Part shown: positions 1-11,950 of the stretch, one piece after another
Position numbering within the stretch: position 1 is the first letter of the stretch
How the letters are laid out: the number at the start of each line of letters is the position of its first letter
From: Hirudo medicinalis
Lineage: Eukaryota; Annelida; Clitellata; Hirudinida; Hirudinidae
Assembly: GCA_011800805.1 (NCBI GenBank)
Contig: MPNW01000094.1
Coordinates: forward strand, 1-64,000
Direction of reading: 5' to 3'
DNA: 64,000 bases
Program-made: the position numbers and the translations under genes
The notes under the pieces: model-generated
Databases searched by the model: none
What the model was told of the DNA's origin: nothing
The model's input: only the letters and a program-made list of their open reading frames with translations

Positions 1-58
<58 letters not shown>

Positions 59-79
59 CGACGATGACGATGACGATGA

Positions 80-111
<32 letters not shown>

Positions 112-195
112 ATGGTGGTGGTGGGGGTGGTGGTGGTGGTGGTAGTATTGGTAGTGGTATTGATGATGATGACAGTGTTGATAATGTTGATATAA
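1..195. repeat. (ATG)n microsatellite grading into GTG/GTA repeats
   Basis: Perfect ATG triplets run for about 57 bases and then degrade into ACG, GTG and GTA triplets. The open frame through it (poly-Met, then poly-Val) is a by-product of the triplet period and has no gene-like composition. The array touches the window edge, so its true length is unknown. Confidence 0.95.
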
Positions 196-1074
196 GGGTA
201 TTTGGTTTGGCATCTGGTCGATGGACAAATGATTCGCCGAATTAAAAACGATCGAATTTTGAATGATTTCAACTTTTGAAACTCCTTTATCGCATTCATT
301 CATCATTTTTTTCACGAGTTTCAATATTTTCCATATTTTAAGTATTATCACCTTTGAATGTCATAAATTCTACTGCTAATTACCAATACAAATTTAAGAT
401 TACAATATTATTAGTAATGCATTTGAACAATTACTTTGTCATCATCAACATCGTCGTCGTCGTCAACAGCATCATTATTATAATCATCATCATCATCATC
501 ATCACATCATCATCATTATTAATATTATTTATTGTGAATATTATTATTATTATTGTTCTTATTGTTATTGACGGGATGGATATTACCCTCTTTCATTGAC
601 TCTAATTGGCGTTTCTAAGTTACGACTTAGAGGGCGCAAAGTTGCTCGGAAAATTATGTCCTGGAGTAATTTGGGAAAATATTCTGAGCAAACACGTGTC
701 TGGATGGTCCGTCACCTCCCTGAGGTGTCCAAGTTATGCCAATGTTTATTCCCTTTCGCTCGGAAAGAAAATTATACAAGCAATACACAAACAATAGCTG
801 ATTGTCTGCTGACGTCAAAGCAGGTATAAATTTCTGTCCTTTTTAACCTTTTCATTTTTCCTTTTCCGACTCTCATCTGTCTTTCTTCCCCATCCCCCTC
901 CTCCTCGTTGTGTATTAGGATGTTTTAATATTTAATTTCGTTATCGTTAGCCCCATGCATGCATTCATGCGATCCCTCTGACCAGTACCAGTAGCCTGCC
1001 TTTGCTTCCATCCATGCACACATCCATACATCCACCAATTCATCCGTTCATCCATCCATTTTCTTTCATCGTTC
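196..1074. other. Intergenic stretch with ATC/ATT microsatellite and one CRE palindrome
   Basis: No exon with convincing homology is visible. An impure ATC/ATT/GTC microsatellite lies at about 431-562. The 596-829 interval has mixed composition and short overlapping open frames, but none resembles a protein I know. A perfect TGACGTCA octamer sits at 810-817. Confidence 0.6.
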
Positions 1075-1400
1075 ATGCATGTATCATCAACAACAGCCAT
1101 CGTCATCATCATCTTCTTCCTCTTCCTTTTCCTCCTCCTCCTCTTCACCATCATAATTTTCTTCTTCCTCCTCCTCCTCCTCCTCCTCCTCCTCCTCCTC
1201 CTCCTCCTCTTCCTCCTCTTCACCATCATCATCATCACAACCACCAAAGCCATCATCATCGTTATCACCACCATCGATATCCTTTCAACGTTTGCAATGG
1301 CAGCATCAGCAATATGATCGACATTAAAGCCATCATTATCACTTAAGAACATCATTATCATCATTATCATCATCATTATCATCGTCGTCGTCGTCACATT
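1075..1400. repeat. Compound CTC/TTC and ATC microsatellite
   Basis: A pyrimidine strand of CTC and TTC triplets (about 1108-1220) is flanked on both sides by ATC/GTC triplets reaching to about 1400. Long open frames on both strands (poly-Arg/Lys, poly-Pro, poly-Leu, poly-His) are artefacts of the repeat. The homopurine/homopyrimidine core could adopt triplex DNA, which is an inference only. Confidence 0.9.
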
Positions 1401-1647
1401 CAGACACAAACGTCACAACATATCCACTGCTCCAATGACTGATATTTTATCATTAATTCGCAAAAATGGCGGCAAAAATAAAGAATAAACACAATTATTG
1501 AGAAACCATAAAAACAGAATGATTTCAAATTTCGAACGTTCACATTTCGTAATGATTTCTGCGTCGCATTCGTATCGATGCGTCCGATTTCAGGATGGCA
1601 ATAACAAAATAATTACAAAAAAGGATTTCTTAAACAATTTAAAAAAC

Positions 1648-1648
<1 letters not shown>

Positions 1649-1678
<30 letters not shown>

Positions 1679-1699
1679 CGATGATGACGATGACGATGT

Positions 1700-1731
<32 letters not shown>

Positions 1732-1766
1732 GTGATGGTGGTGATGATGATGACGACGACGACATT
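1649..1766. repeat. (ATG)n microsatellite
   Basis: ATG triplets are interrupted by ACG, TTG and GTG. The same motif family recurs throughout the first 11 kb. There is no coding support. Confidence 0.92.
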
Positions 1767-2045
1767 TTGAAAAGATTCTACTTTAAGCACTTCCTTCGAA
1801 GGGAGGGAACTCTGTTTCCATGTTGGTTTTCACCTGGGAGTCGTTTCATTTCCTCCCTCCATCATTCAATTGTCAAATTATTAAACTGCCCATCAACCTC
1901 TTTCTAAATCCATTCGTTCGTTCGTTCGTCCGTCTATCCATCCATCGATCCATCCATTCATTTATCTTTCCATCCATCCTGCAGCATTCAGTAAAATGTT
2001 GTTAAATTATTGAAAAAATCAGAAATAACCACATGATTATGCCAC

Positions 2046-2215
2046 ATGATAACAACAACAACAATAATAATAATATTAATAATAATAATAACAGCAATAC
2101 AAAATAACAACAATAACAACAACAATGATACTAATATTAACAACAATAATAATAAGAACAACAACAATAATAACAACAACAACAACAACAACAATAACAT
2201 GAACAGCAATAACAA
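2046..2215. repeat. AAC/AAT microsatellite
   Basis: Impure AAC, AAT and occasional AGC triplets. The stretch at 2216-3060 that follows is of mixed composition with GGAT/GAAT-rich degenerate repeats (about 2705-2790). It holds short open frames but no recognisable exon. A strong donor-like CAG|GTGAGT occurs at about 2947-2955, after an open stretch that includes an AAAATGGCGGC motif; it could be a non-coding or 5' UTR exon, but nothing confirms this. Confidence 0.8.
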
Positions 2216-3066
2216 AAAATAACAACCGCAACCCAGTGCTCAGTCAATGCCAGGCACGTGATGGGCTCCGAAGATGGCGACTGATGATGAGAACTGGAGG
2301 AATCAGCCATGCGTGAAGTTTTCCAGGAAGATTTTATATTGTTCTTTGTTTCCGAATGAGCTTCGATGGATGGGGAGGTTGCACAGCTCCATGATTGTGA
2401 GGATTGCATCCTCAAACTTCTTTCCCACTTATCAGCCTTATCAGGTCAGCTCGTGACGGCTATAAACCACTCCATCGAAGCGGAAAATATAGTAATAATA
2501 AATTATTTTTTTATTAAACAATTTAGTTACAATACATTATTCAAGTTATTATTAACCATTATATCACGATAATTAATTCTAATTTTTTGATGAAATTAAA
2601 TGATTCGAAAAAGTTGTTAAACCCGTTTAAGCAGAAAGTTACTGAGGAGGGTTGTAACTGTCACTAACGAAATAACGTTAATTATTGTTGCTATTATGAG
2701 GTAATAATGCATGATGGGTGAATGGATGAATGGATTGGTGAATGGATGGATTGATGAATGAATTGATTGGTGAGCGGGTAAATGAATGAAAGAACGAACG
2801 ACGGTCAGGCGGAGGAGAGCAAGGAAAGTGTGTGGATAAACAAAAGACACTGGAGTCGGATGGAGCAAACTTACAAACGAGGCGAGGAGAATGCAAATTC
2901 AGATGCGGCGACAAAATGGCGGCCATAATAAACATAATCTCTGAGACAGGTGAGTTTGTAAATATGTCAATTATACATATTAGCACTTTGAAACGATGCC
3001 CTTCCCTCCCCACTACATCCTCGTGTGCTGCTGGAGGAGATGAGGATGAAGATGATGGACTTTAAA

Positions 3067-3083
3067 ATGATGATGATGATGAC

Positions 3084-3118
<35 letters not shown>

Positions 3119-3211
3119 CGATGATGATGGTGATGATGGTGGTGGTGGTGATGGTGGTGGTGATGCTGATCCTGATGATGATGATGGTTGTGGTGGTGGT
3201 GATAATGATGC

Positions 3212-3243
<32 letters not shown>

Positions 3244-3262
3244 ATGGTGATGGTGGTGATGG

Positions 3263-3295
<33 letters not shown>

Positions 3296-3335
3296 CGATG
3301 ACGATGACGATGATGATGATGACGATAAATATGGT
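3067..3335. repeat. Long ATG/GTG/CTG microsatellite
   Basis: About 270 bases of ATG triplets with blocks of GTG, GCT and ACG. All six frames stay open or nearly so, giving poly-Met, poly-Asp, poly-Ser and poly-Ile shadows. The unique sequence at 3336-3860 shows no exon that I can support. Confidence 0.92.
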
Positions 3336-3930
3336 GGTGGCCACGAAAAATAAAATAATGTCCACAATGTTGGGACTATTAAAAAGTTCATTTGAGTTTA
3401 AAAGTTGAGTTTTTATTTTAAAGTTCAATGCCCTTTTTAGGTGATCATTCGACATGCGCCTCAACTGACTGCTCGAAGTAGAGGGGGTCACATTCACCCG
3501 CGGTCTGACCACACTATCCCACTCCACTCCTGAAAGAATTTTAATAAATCAGTGGGTAGGGGTGGGGTGATGGAAGTTTGTGAAGAGCTGTTGATGGGTT
3601 GTCATGTGTTCATTGAATTATCGTGAAATATGCTCGGGATTCGTGATCAGAAGTAAGAATTAACATTTCACAGAATTAAAAGGAACACGGCGACACACGA
3701 CGACAAGCGACGACAAGCGACGACTCCCGCCAAAAAGATATCAACCAAATGATTGCAAGCTGATACATGAGTTGGCTGATTATACAACATTTAATTTATG
3801 TTGATTTGTTGATGTTGCTTTCGATGAGAAAGACATTAAAAATCACAAATTTTATTACATCGTCATCATCATCATCGTCATCGTCGTCGTAGTCTTCGTC
3901 GTCGTCATCGTCGTCATCGTCATCACCTTT

Positions 3931-4170
3931 ATCTAGACACTGTGGGTGATTTAAGGTCGTATCTTCACCACGTTTTGCACCTACTCGAATCCAATAAAAC
4001 AAACATGGAACGATTAGCTTCCTACATCATTTTATCGCTCCATGTTGTTGTTGTTGTNATCTAGACACTGTGGGTGATTTAAGGTCGTATCTTCACCACG
4101 TTTTGCACCTACTCGAATCCAATAAAACAAACATGGAACGATTAGCTTCCTACATCATTTTATCGCTCCA

Positions 4171-4224
<54 letters not shown>

Positions 4225-4282
4225 CGTAGTTGTTGTTGTTGTTGTTGTTGTTGTCGTCGTCGTCGTCGCAGTCGTCGTCGTT
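3931..4282. repeat. 127-bp direct duplication across a single N, running into a GTT/GTC array
   Basis: The sequence starting ATCTAGACACTGTGGGTGAT at 3931 is repeated identically from 4059. The two copies are separated only by an N at 4058. The first copy ends in a short GTT tract and the second continues into a long GTT/GTC tract (to about 4282). An identical unit abutting an N inside a microsatellite is what a mis-joined contig overlap looks like, so this is more likely an assembly artefact than biology. Confidence 0.9.
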
Positions 4283-4915
4283 GCCATCGTTACTGCTGTT
4301 TTTAATTAATCCGTCAAAACAAATACCTGACGATTTATCGACTAATTTCGTAATTATTTGCTGGAAATTATGGAAAAACTATAATGCCGTGCGTCAGGCT
4401 GAAAATAACTCCATCAGTAAAAAAAACAATCATCATCATCATCGTCGCTGTCGTCATCTCCATCACCATCGTCGTCATCATCCTGAGTGCCATTAACAAT
4501 CACAGAGTAATTATCAATATCAACAACGAGGCTGGTGTCGCTCTTTGTTTTTCTACTGTTGTTGCTGTTGTCGCTGCTGCAACTGCGAGGACGCCTCATC
4601 CAGTTGGACTTTTTCCAAGTCGAGATGCAATTTTCCAGCGGCTGGATTTTTTTTAATGTAATCGGTTAATCGGTTTTGGTTAAAAATTATGGGATAATTG
4701 TGCTGTCGATCTGAATCAACACGGTCATAATTAGCTCTGACCTTCGAACGAATAATTATGAAGAATGACGTAACCATCGCAAGCCAAGCCACCACCAAGC
4801 CATTACCCTGCGATCACCCAACATCATGTTCACCAAAAACTGCAACATTAGTCACCCCAACTTCACAATTGCTAATTGATTGAACATCATCGTAGTTGTC
4901 ACTACTACCATTCAC

Positions 4916-4956
<41 letters not shown>

Positions 4957-5480
4957 CAACTGCTCCTCTCCTCCACATTTCACGATCCCTAAACTGAACA
5001 TCCTTCAAAAGCCGACGAAAAGACATGGTAATGGATCACGTGACATCTTTCCAGTGACGTCATCATCGATCCACTCACACCTGCGTCCAAGGTCAAGTTC
5101 GAGCGACGGAACTTTTTTCCACTTCAATTCGGCACTTTGAAACGATAAAACCCTCTCCTCTTCAACATCTCTCTCCTTCCTTCCTTCACTCATTCATTCT
5201 TTTTCCACTCCTTTTATCACTATTTTAAAAATCATTTTTCAAGAGATTTAGCCACATCTAGAAACAACTTGGAAAGCTTTCATCTACCTGGAGTAGTCAC
5301 CTGAAAAACTGGAGAGTGTGCTTGATCTTTTCCACTGAGATTTGACGAATCCAATCCTGACGGTTGGTTTTGAAGCACTTTGATATGAGACGTACACGAG
5401 CATGTGTCTGAGTGACTGAAGGTCTGATTAAAAAAAATACGAATTGAATTTCTAGTGGTTGAACTCAAATATCGATGTTA
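4283..5480. other. Intergenic sequence with small ATC microsatellites and a CRE palindrome
   Basis: ATC/GTC microsatellites occur at about 4427-4490 and 4918-4958. A perfect TGACGTCA lies at 5055-5062. Otherwise I see nothing gene-like: open frames are short, overlap each other and match no family I recognise. Confidence 0.6.
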
Positions 5481-5612
5481 ATTGACTTGGTACTGATTGA
5501 AACAAAAATATTGATTGACTTGGCTGTGATTGAAACAAAAATATTGATTGACTTGGCACTGATTGAAACAAAAATAGTGATTGACTTGGTACCGATTGAA
5601 ACAAAAATATTG
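5481..5612. repeat. 33-bp tandem repeat, four copies
   Basis: The unit begins ATTGACTTGG and ends in GAAACAAAAATATTG. Copies start at 5481, 5514, 5547 and 5580 and differ by a few substitutions. Because 33 is divisible by 3, a frame stays open across the array (repeating IDLxxIETKI), but no flanking exon signals or homology support translation. Confidence 0.93.
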
Positions 5613-5808
5613 ACATTGATTGACAATCACCATAGATATTTGACGGATCAATCTGAGACGCCACCTGCCGATCTGACGTGACTTTCCGTCGGTCACGTGC
5701 TAAAGGTGTTTCCATTTCTTCTCAATCATCAGGCCACCTGGCGAATGAAACTGCAGGAAACTCTTTCGTATTTTCAAAACGACTCATTTCGAAACTGCGC
5801 AATATTAT

Positions 5809-5940
5809 TGCATTGTTATTATTGTTATTATTATTATTGTTGTTGTTGCTGTTATTATTATTATTATTATTATTGTTATTATTAATATTGTTATTATTAT
5901 TATTGTTATTATTATTATTATCATTATTATTATCATTATT

Positions 5941-5971
<31 letters not shown>

Positions 5972-5995
5972 TTATTATTATTGCTGTTGTTGATA
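5809..5995. repeat. (ATT)n microsatellite with GTT interruptions
   Basis: ATT/GTT triplets over about 185 bases. Poly-Asn and poly-Leu open frames across it are spurious. An ATC tract follows at about 6061-6100, then a perfect TGACGTCA at 6184-6191 in unique sequence. Confidence 0.92.
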
Positions 5996-6063
5996 ATATT
6001 TGATAAATTAAAATAAATAAATAAAATAGTTGATAAATAATGTATATTTTTTATCATCAGCAG

Positions 6064-6097
<34 letters not shown>

Positions 6098-6283
6098 GTA
6101 GTCGCCTTTGCAGAACCTGGACAATCGTTATCAGCGCCGTTGATGATAAAAAAAGCATCGTAGCCATATTTGTTGATTTAGTATGACGTCATCATGTGAC
6201 TCAATAAAGCTTCAACACATTCACATCAGCTCGTCATTATTCTCATTAACACCGACAAAATACATCTTAGCCTATAACAATCA

Positions 6284-6905
6284 TCATCATCAGCAGCAGC
6301 AGCATCATCGTCGTCGTCGTCGTCGCCGTCATCATCATCATCAAAACCATTTCCGTTTTTCTTCCAAGTCGTTATCAACTTCTTCCTCGCTGTTACAAGG
6401 ATAAGTAGTTTGATTTGCTCATCAGCATCGTCGTCATCACTGCTGTTTAGTCATGAATGTCGGCTTAGTCATCGTTTAGCACTTGAACTTATCCAGCATA
6501 ATAATAATAATCAGAGTCTATGATCACCATTATCATCACCATCATCATCATCATCATCATCATCGTCGTCGTCGTCGTCCTCATCATCATCATCATCATC
6601 ACTATCAATATTGATCAACTTTATCAACATCTTCCTCTACTTTTTCTTACTCTTCTTCTTGTACTTCGTTTCCTTCACCATCACTATCATCATCATCGTC
6701 ATCGTCATCGTGATCATCATCATCAACAACAACACAACCACAATCATTCTCATCACCATCATCATCATCATCGTCGTCCTCGCCATCGTCGTCGTCGTCA
6801 TCGTCATCATCATCATCATCATCGTCGTCGTCGTCGTCGTCATCGTAGCCATCGTCGTCGTCATCGTCATCATCATCATCACCATCATCGTCGCAACCAT
6901 CATCA
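6284..6905. repeat. ATC/GTC/AGC microsatellite cluster
   Basis: Two blocks of ATC, GTC and AGC triplets (about 6284-6345 and 6525-6905) are separated by 180 bases of unique sequence. The longest open frames here (poly-His/Arg, poly-Ile) follow the triplet period. The region to 7200 has no supported exon. Confidence 0.9.
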
Positions 6906-7206
6906 GCGGTACATTATTATGCGCTCTACTAGAAATTCTTCGGGCAAGTCGAAATGGTCGTCCGTGATTTTATTTATGGAGCAATTCCAATTCATTTCAT
7001 ACACGGTTAAATTTTTCCATTTCGCCTGCGTCGGTCCTAAGCGCTTCCACGGTCGCTCCAACCCTCCACCGGCGGAATGAAGGATCGTTGATGGAGCGCA
7101 CGATGAATATTAAATGAGGTAATTATGAATTGCTAATGAGATGTTCGCTTGTTTGAATTTCGATTGGCTGACATCGATGAGAGACAATGGTTGTCGTGTT
7201 CGTATC

Positions 7207-7207
<1 letters not shown>

Positions 7208-7243
<36 letters not shown>

Positions 7244-7882
7244 ATATTATAATATTATTATTATTATTATTATTCTTATTATAAAAAATCATAAAAATAC
7301 GTTATTTGGTTGCATGTTCTTTTGATTCCAATCGAAACACGAAACATTCAATTTCAACCAAAAAGTAAAAAATAAAGAAAATCCAACCAAGACAAGACAA
7401 GGCTCCTCAAGTCTGAAATAAACGGGAACAAAACCAAAAAACCAACTGAAAAAAATTGAAAAAAAAAAGCCAAACAATTGAAAGCCTTGAAGCACGGATT
7501 GACTTTCAAGCGGGAGGAAGGAATGAACACGAAGGAAACCTCTTTTTCCAGCTCCGTCACTTGCAATGAAATCCAATCGAGAGGATTCCACGCTCCAGTG
7601 GTTCTTAATAGGGCATTGAAACTGCTAAATTCGTCCTAATATCACTGAAAGTGGCACGACGATCGTCTGCCTTATTGGCGCCCACCAACCTCTTCTTTAC
7701 AGCGGCAGAGGAGCAGGCGAGTTGTAAAACTCGAAAATGGGGGATTTTCGAACGCATGACCGGGGAAATCCCTGACCGAACGACTACTACTACTTTTGTT
7801 ATTACCATTAAAAAATGCAACAACAACAACAACAATAATAATAGTAATAATACTACTACTACTACTACTACTACTACTAATG

Positions 7883-7950
<68 letters not shown>
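7208..7950. repeat. ATT, AAC, ACT and AAT microsatellites around a unique segment
   Basis: ATT triplets lie at about 7208-7280, and AAC/AAT/ACT/AAT blocks at about 7805-7950. The intervening unique DNA (7290-7790) contains minus-strand open frames of up to 100 codons, but they are Phe-rich with no motif I recognise, so I do not call a gene. Confidence 0.8.
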
Positions 7951-7951
<1 letters not shown>

Positions 7952-8195
7952 AACAATAATAACAACACTAACAGTAATGATGTTATAATTATCATTCAAA
8001 TGATATATAATATTTGGTAAAATATATTCATTGTTAATATGGACCTCATAATTATATTAATATTTTATGTTATTGTGTTATATAAATAATTTGACAAGAA
8101 AAACGTCCAATTTTACATCCTGTTATCTTTCAAGTGTTTGCAGAAGGACAATAAATTGAACAAAGAAACTAATTAAATGAAATAATCTCTGAGGT

Positions 8196-8321
8196 TAAAT
8201 AAAACATTAAATATTACAATTATTATTTAATGTAATTTAAATAAAACATTAAATATTAAAAATATTATTTAATGTAATTTAAATAAAACATTAAATATTA
8301 AAAATATTATTTAATGTAATT
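8196..8321. repeat. 42-bp AT-rich tandem repeat, three copies, each internally palindromic
   Basis: The unit starts TAAATAAAACATTAAATATT and recurs at 8196, 8238 and 8280. Within each unit ACATTAAATA is followed by its near reverse complement TATTTAATGT, so each copy can fold into a hairpin. No coding content. Confidence 0.9.
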
Positions 8322-8440
8322 TCTGTAATTGACAATCGATTAATCTGAATAATTATTTCGTTAAAATATCTTCGTCAATCGTCAATCAATTTGATTCGTT
8401 TTCAAATGCAAACAACTGATCTTTTCCAGCAAGAAGTGCA

Positions 8441-8596
8441 AGTTATCTCAGAGGGCGGTGGTGGAAACAGTCGCCAAGTGTCGTGTTCGAAACCCTTGCA
8501 CTTGCACTGCCAAAGAGCGCCTTGGGTAGGAGCGCTATATAAATGGTTAACAAAAAGGTGCCTTGGGAGGGAGCGCTATATAAATGGTTAACAAAA
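8441..8596 (+). mobile_element. tRNA-derived SINE-like repeat with tandem GCGCTATATAAATG tail monomers
   Basis: An A-box-like TTATCTCAGAGGG near 8442 and a B-box-like GTGTTCGAAACC near 8483 lie about 40 bases apart, as in a tRNA-derived pol III promoter. The tail has two related monomers of about 40 bp, each ending in GAGCGCTATATAAATGG followed by TTAAC. A second, inverted member of the same family sits near 53,020-53,190 and shares GACAGTCG-like, GTGTTC, CTGCACTGCC and tail segments. Similar GCGCTATATAAA tails are known to me from dispersed repeats in several marine invertebrates. The exact 5' end is uncertain. Confidence 0.65.
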
Positions 8597-8739
8597 TGGC
8601 GCTTCTGACGACTCGCATATGGCGCTTTAAATATGAACTACATTCACATTTACCAAAAAACTTCACCACTGAAATTGGGGCTGGGGGAAGGGTGGAGCAG
8701 GAGGGGGAAGAGGTGAGAACCTTTCGATCTCAACGATCG

Positions 8740-9050
8740 GGTGGGTGGAATCCCCGGGGAATCCCCTCACATGACGTAACTCTCCCGCGCCGATCGATTT
8801 ACTGTTTTTGGAATCGCGACCGACGACCCAAACACGCGCGTTTCAGCGGAAACGACGAATACCGAAGATCGTGAATAAGCATTACATGCGCCTAAATTAT
8901 GGACTCTTTTTCCGGTTGCTTTTTCAAGATGGCGGCTCACCCGATGCTCGTATTAATTTTAGAACATCCCCACGTGACGTCATTACACGTTGTGCTGGTC
9001 ATCTCATTCCCGCTTAAGAATGGGCTCTTACTGAGATCATGACGTCATTA
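8740..9050. promoter_or_regulatory. Promoter/enhancer-like cluster of transcription-factor motifs
   Basis: In 310 bases I see adjoining kappaB-like sites (GGAATCCCC at 8747-8755 and GGGGAATCCCC at 8756-8766), a CRE half-variant TGACGTAA at 8772-8779, a YY1-type CAAGATGGCGGC at 8925-8936, a CACGTGACGTCA composite E-box/CRE at 8971-8982 and a second TGACGTCA at 9040-9047. The stretch is richer in CpG than its surroundings. No gene start is identifiable downstream, so this could be a distal element or the promoter of a non-coding transcript. Confidence 0.45.
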
Positions 9051-9140
9051 TAACTTATTTTTTTCTATAAAATTACTTCGCCCGGTTGCCTCCCAAAAGT
9101 GGTAATCAAATTTCAAGTGGCATCCTTCCATTCATATCCA

Positions 9141-9214
9141 TCATGCACTACCATCCATCATGCACTACCATCCATCATGCACTACCATCCATCATGCACT
9201 ACCATCCATCATGC
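9141..9214. repeat. 17-bp tandem repeat, about 4.4 copies
   Basis: The unit TCATGCACTACCATCCA repeats nearly perfectly from 9141. It is followed by degenerate CATCCATC-rich sequence to about 9400. Non-coding. Confidence 0.92.
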
Positions 9215-9553
9215 TCAACCGCTACTCATGAATCCGTCCATGCATTACATCCATTGGGCATCATTCCATAAGTTACCATCTCCCATGTCCATTCATCAGT
9301 CCAGCCATTCATACCTACCTATCCATATTCAACTACCCACCCTTACACATCCACCCATCCATCCATTACCCACCATTCGGCCACCCCCCCCCCCTTACCT
9401 CCATCCATTTCGAACTTGGTTTGATCTTCACTGTTAGCGGAGGGCTTCATGTCTAATGAGAAGCCAATGAAGTAACTCCACCCAATCTTCCAGTTGAAAC
9501 CGCAACAAGACTCCACGTAATTATTAATATTATAACTAAAATAATTAACTCTC

Positions 9554-9585
<32 letters not shown>

Positions 9586-9903
9586 TATTAGTAGTTGTAA
9601 TAGTGTTATTCAATCGTGAGTAAATTTGTTAAGATTGTTCGTTAAGACATCGTTAAGACATTCACCTCTGTTAGTCTTCTTGTTTTATTATGAAATTGCA
9701 AATTAAAAGCAGGAATAATTCTCCTGGCGCGTTTTCATTGGAATTGATCTCCCAGTGATTTCAGATGTTTATAGTTCCTCTGATAATCTTTTCAGATTTC
9801 TTTACTTTGCAAATTCCTCTGAACTTATCAATCATTTCTGTCGATTTCCACAACGTAAATGTGCTTTTTATTGCCGACCAAGAAACCGAATCAGAATATT
9901 GTC

Positions 9904-10036
9904 ATTAACTACATTATCAATAACCCGAATATTATCATTAACTATGTTATCAATAATCCGAATAATATTAGTAACTACATTATCAAGAATCCGAATATTA
10001 TCAATAACTATGTTAGCAATAATCCGAATATTATTG
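9904..10036. repeat. Second 33-bp tandem repeat, four copies
   Basis: Units start at 9904, 9937, 9970 and 10003 with core AACTACATTATCAA alternating with AACTATGTTATCAA, suggesting an older 66-bp higher-order unit. It is unrelated in sequence to the 33-bp array at 5481. It stays open in at least one frame but has no coding context. Confidence 0.9.
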
Positions 10037-10286
10037 CTAGTATCGCTACTGTGACAAGAAAATGCCAGCAGACAAAAGACTTGTAAGAGGTTCCATTACG
10101 ATGGAAATGTCATAAAAGCGTCGTCATAAAATTACAATTAACCGATGTTTTATTTCTAAATCAATTTAAAAGGGAAAGTTCAACCACCAGGAGAGAGTTA
10201 TCGAGTTTTGAGATCAGAATAGAGATTGAAAACATATTTCAATAAATTACTATCAAATAAATAATAAATGTGTTATTACTATATTT

Positions 10287-10610
<324 letters not shown>

Positions 10611-11950
10611 CGTTTTGCAAGAGGCAGCGACTGGATAGCTGGGAGGGAGAACATTATACTTCCGTCTGATAAAAGGGCCGACATCTGACGAACGACTGCG
10701 AAATTGGTCGGTGGTCGGAAATGTGATTTTGCTCACGCTCGTACAATTTATCAATCCCGTTGGATTCGATTATCCTCGCTTTTAATAATGTTTTTAATTA
10801 CAAGCACTGCTTCCTTCGCCATCACGATCGTGCATTCCATCGAATGGCGCGAGTCTTGCATCGGAAAGTAGCGCCGTGTCGCCTCGGCCTCATTTCAGGG
10901 AGTCGCCGATGAAGTCGACGTCGTTGGCTGGAGCGGGTGTAGGATATTCGTGTGGTTGATTGTCAGGAGTGGATGTTACGGTCGCGATGATTAGGAGAGG
11001 ATGGATGTTCGATTTATGGATGGATGTGGAATAATGGTGTGGATCGATAAGGTGCTCCCATTGACAAGGGAGGACAGAGGCAGACGAGATTTTAGCGCCA
11101 ACGATGAAATAATCAGTTATGATTATTCGTCATTATTCTGTTGTTAACGATTTCGTAATTTGTGTTTTATTATCATTTATTTATAGCTGATTCAATCAAT
11201 TAATTGAATAGTTAATTGAATTAGCTTAAATTATTTTAAAATTACCACTTCCGCAAAGTCTTTCTCGTTCACCTTAGAACTTTAATTAGCAAATTCGGAG
11301 TGAACATTTTTAAGCGGAAAAAAATTTTAATGGAAAAAAAAATCTAGAAAATAAAAACATTATTCCCAAACGAATCCATCTGCAGTCGCTGGAAAGGAGG
11401 AAAGATGATTTGAATGCGACTGGAAAAGTATTTCTCCGTTCAATGTTTCGATCTTCTAACGATCCTTCACAAGACGTCGGACCCGGGAACCAGTCGTTCG
11501 TGTTGCTGACAACAACAAGAACAACACCAACACCAATAACAATAAGCATTATTATTTAAGGTTAGGCATGGACTGGCCTCCCTCTTAGCCATGCATCTAA
11601 GTTGAAATTGTTGAAAAGCTTTTTTGTTTTAGTTGTTGTTGTTGGGACGACGTTACTTAAAGTCGGTGCAATGTTGATTTATGTTGTTGTTGTTGTCGTC
11701 GTCGTCGTCGTCGTTGTTGTTGTTGTTGCATTGTTGTCAACGACATTTAGTTGACTTCTCGAGGTAGATTTTTGTTTCATAACTTCGAATTTAATTGCAT
11801 TTTTATTAATTTAGTATAAAATTAAAAAGATTAAAAAAAACTCAATAAATTATGCTTTATTCTCATTACCAATTAATTACCAATTAACCATGAATCAATG
11901 AAAAATATTAACTAATTGTAATAATGATAATAATCACAAATATTAGGTCC
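10611..11950. other. Intergenic spacer downstream of PPIL6
   Basis: Mixed-composition DNA without a convincing exon; short GTT/GTC arrays lie at about 11630-11730. The minus-strand poly(A) signal for PPIL6 (AATAAA, read as TTTATT at 11856-11861) lies about 90 bases past its stop codon. Confidence 0.6.

Noticed and set aside
2137..2572. Possible exon around 2274-2450 (open on both strands, GTCAGC donor at about 2453)
   Set aside because: Overlapping frames conflict and none matches a family I recognise; the acceptor side is unconvincing.
7289..7591. 100-codon minus-strand open frame, Phe-rich
   Set aside because: Low-complexity composition, no motif, and an overlapping competing frame.
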